A DNA stretch of 15,379 nucleotides, from contig JAKSDN010000330.1 of the NCBI GenBank assembly GCA_022360075.1, positions 1-15,379 on the forward strand, written 5' to 3'. The DNA comes from Kiloniellales bacterium. GTDB taxonomy: Bacteria; Pseudomonadota; Alphaproteobacteria; Kiloniellales; JAKSDN01. Under the pieces are notes generated by a model. That model searched no databases and was not told where the DNA came from. It worked only from the letters and a program-made list of their open reading frames with translations. A program made the position numbers and the translations under genes. This document shows positions 14,792-15,379 of the stretch, one piece after another (position 1 is the stretch's first letter; each line of letters starts with the position of its first letter).

Positions 14792-15159
14792 GACACCTCC
14801 GAGGGTTACTGCAACCGTTCAGCCGGTTGATCGGGGTCTTCAGGTGCCGCTCCCCGCCCTCTTCCGGAGGCGGCAGGTCTCCCGCCTGCATATTGACCTG
14901 AATCGAAGGAAAGATCAGCCCAGGCACGGAGAGCCGCTTATCTCGATTGGTGCGGAAGGCAACGGACTCGTCCTCCGTCTTTCCTGTGCCGTCATCCCCG
15001 GGTCGCGGCTCGTGCTGAGATTGTGCAACAAGAGAGCCAAGAGAACCCAACGTCTCGCGCCATTTCACGACTTTATGACCTGATCGTCGCATGCTCGAAC
15101 CCTGGCGCTAGGATGACTCGAAAGGCCGCCGATTCGTTTCGCGCGCAGGCCGTTAAAGC
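14792..15159. promoter_or_regulatory. Intergenic region upstream of the methanethiol oxidase-like operon
   Basis: These 368 bp contain no convincing gene; the open frames through them lack family features and normal starts. They hold a short inverted repeat (GCAGG at 14873-14877 with CCTGC at 14885-14889) and a possible -24/-12 element at 15024-15039 on the - strand. Transcription of the methanethiol oxidase-like operon must start here. The LysR gene at the right end is also on the - strand and reads into this region, so read-through from it is possible. Confidence 0.5.
15024..15039 (-). promoter_or_regulatory. Possible sigma-54 (-24/-12) promoter element
   Basis: Read on the - strand the sequence is TGGCTCTCTTGTTGCA. 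It matches the sigma-54 consensus TGGCAC-N5-TTGCA with one change (A to T), and the essential GG and GC are correctly spaced. It points toward the methanethiol oxidase-like gene, whose ATG is about 232 bp downstream, leaving a long leader. No sigma-54 activator gene is in the window. A chance match cannot be excluded. Confidence 0.35.
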
Positions 15160-15379
15160 TCAAGCGACGTTGCGAGCCGGAAGTAGTTCACTCACTTCGG
15201 CTAGGAACGCCTCTCCCGCTTTCGATATTGGCCGTCCCGTCGGCACAGCCAGTCCCGTCTTGAATATCAGCCTTGGGCGTAGCGGCCGCTGCACAACGCC
15301 GGCTGGCGCTTCTCCGAGGAAGCTGAACGAGCCGACCACGGCGATGCCGGCGCCTTGGCGCACGAGGTCTCGGGCGGCC
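15160..15379 (-). CDS. LysR-family regulator (C-terminal part, 5' end outside the window)
   Basis: The frame is open from the window edge (AARDLVRQGAGIAVVGSF) to a TGA at 15160-15162, giving about 72 residues. The pattern AARDLVRQGAGIAVV, then RPLRPRLIFKTGLAVPTGRPISKAGEAFL, is the usual end of the LysR effector-binding domain. It covers the last strand and helix of subdomain I and the tail. The DNA-binding part lies outside the window, so its targets are unknown. It reads toward the methanethiol oxidase-like operon but is separated from it by 368 bp. Assignment rests on this C-terminal pattern only. Confidence 0.7.
   Translation of the reverse strand, partial: AARDLVRQGAGIAVVGSFSFLGEAPAGVVQRPLRPRLIFKTGLAVPTGRPISKAGEAFLAEVSELLPARNVA

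Noticed and set aside
14532..15092. 186-codon - strand open frame covering the upstream region of the methanethiol oxidase-like gene
   Set aside because: Half of it overlaps that gene in another frame, and the rest has no recognisable motif or convincing ribosome binding site.

Overview
The window is GC-rich and densely packed. It has short intergenic gaps and ATGA-type gene overlaps, and its genes are mostly transporters, flavoproteins and LysR-type regulators. Together with the family resemblances, this suggests an alphaproteobacterium, possibly Rhodospirillales-like. That placement is inference from gene content and style, because no rRNA or other marker gene is present. No tRNA, rRNA, CRISPR array, insertion sequence or phage gene was seen.

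Region A (1-2722): the C-terminal end of a PHP-type metal-dependent phosphoesterase (CehA/McbA-like) is followed on the + strand by a PotC-like ABC permease. A PotA-like ATPase lies tail to tail with the permease, and the two stop codons share one CTAG. The remaining subunits (PotB- and PotD-like) are presumably upstream of the window. The 437-bp region between the ATPase and the next + strand gene holds a large hairpin, a T-N11-A palindrome and a nested inverted repeat.

Region B (2723-4782): a GMC-family FAD dehydrogenase overlaps by 4 bp a small gluconate 2-dehydrogenase subunit 3-like gene. The large subunit carries a C-x5-C-x3-C motif like the [3Fe-4S] ligand set of bacterial FAD-glucose dehydrogenases. 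The small subunit lacks the usual Tat signal and no cytochrome subunit follows.

Region C (5001-12501): a LysR regulator is divergent from a five-gene operon. The operon encodes a ProX-like betaine-type binding protein, a ProV-like ATPase, a ProW-like permease with an unusual N-terminal membrane/coiled-coil extension, a DadA-like FAD amine/amino-acid dehydrogenase and a GatA-type amidase. The layout suggests regulated uptake plus breakdown of a quaternary-ammonium or amino-acid-amide compound, rather than simple osmoprotection. A perfect 17-bp palindrome lies between regulator and operon, and two strong stem-loops separate proX from proV.

Region D (12576-15379, - strand): a SELENBP1/methanethiol-oxidase-family protein, a plant-type [2Fe-2S] ferredoxin and a YccU-like CoA-binding protein are packed with 5-6 bp gaps. 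A possible sigma-54 type -24/-12 element lies upstream. The window ends in the C-terminal part of another LysR-type regulator.

The best candidates for undescribed biology are the methanethiol oxidase-ferredoxin-CoA-binding operon and the ProXVW-flavoprotein-amidase operon with its fused permease.
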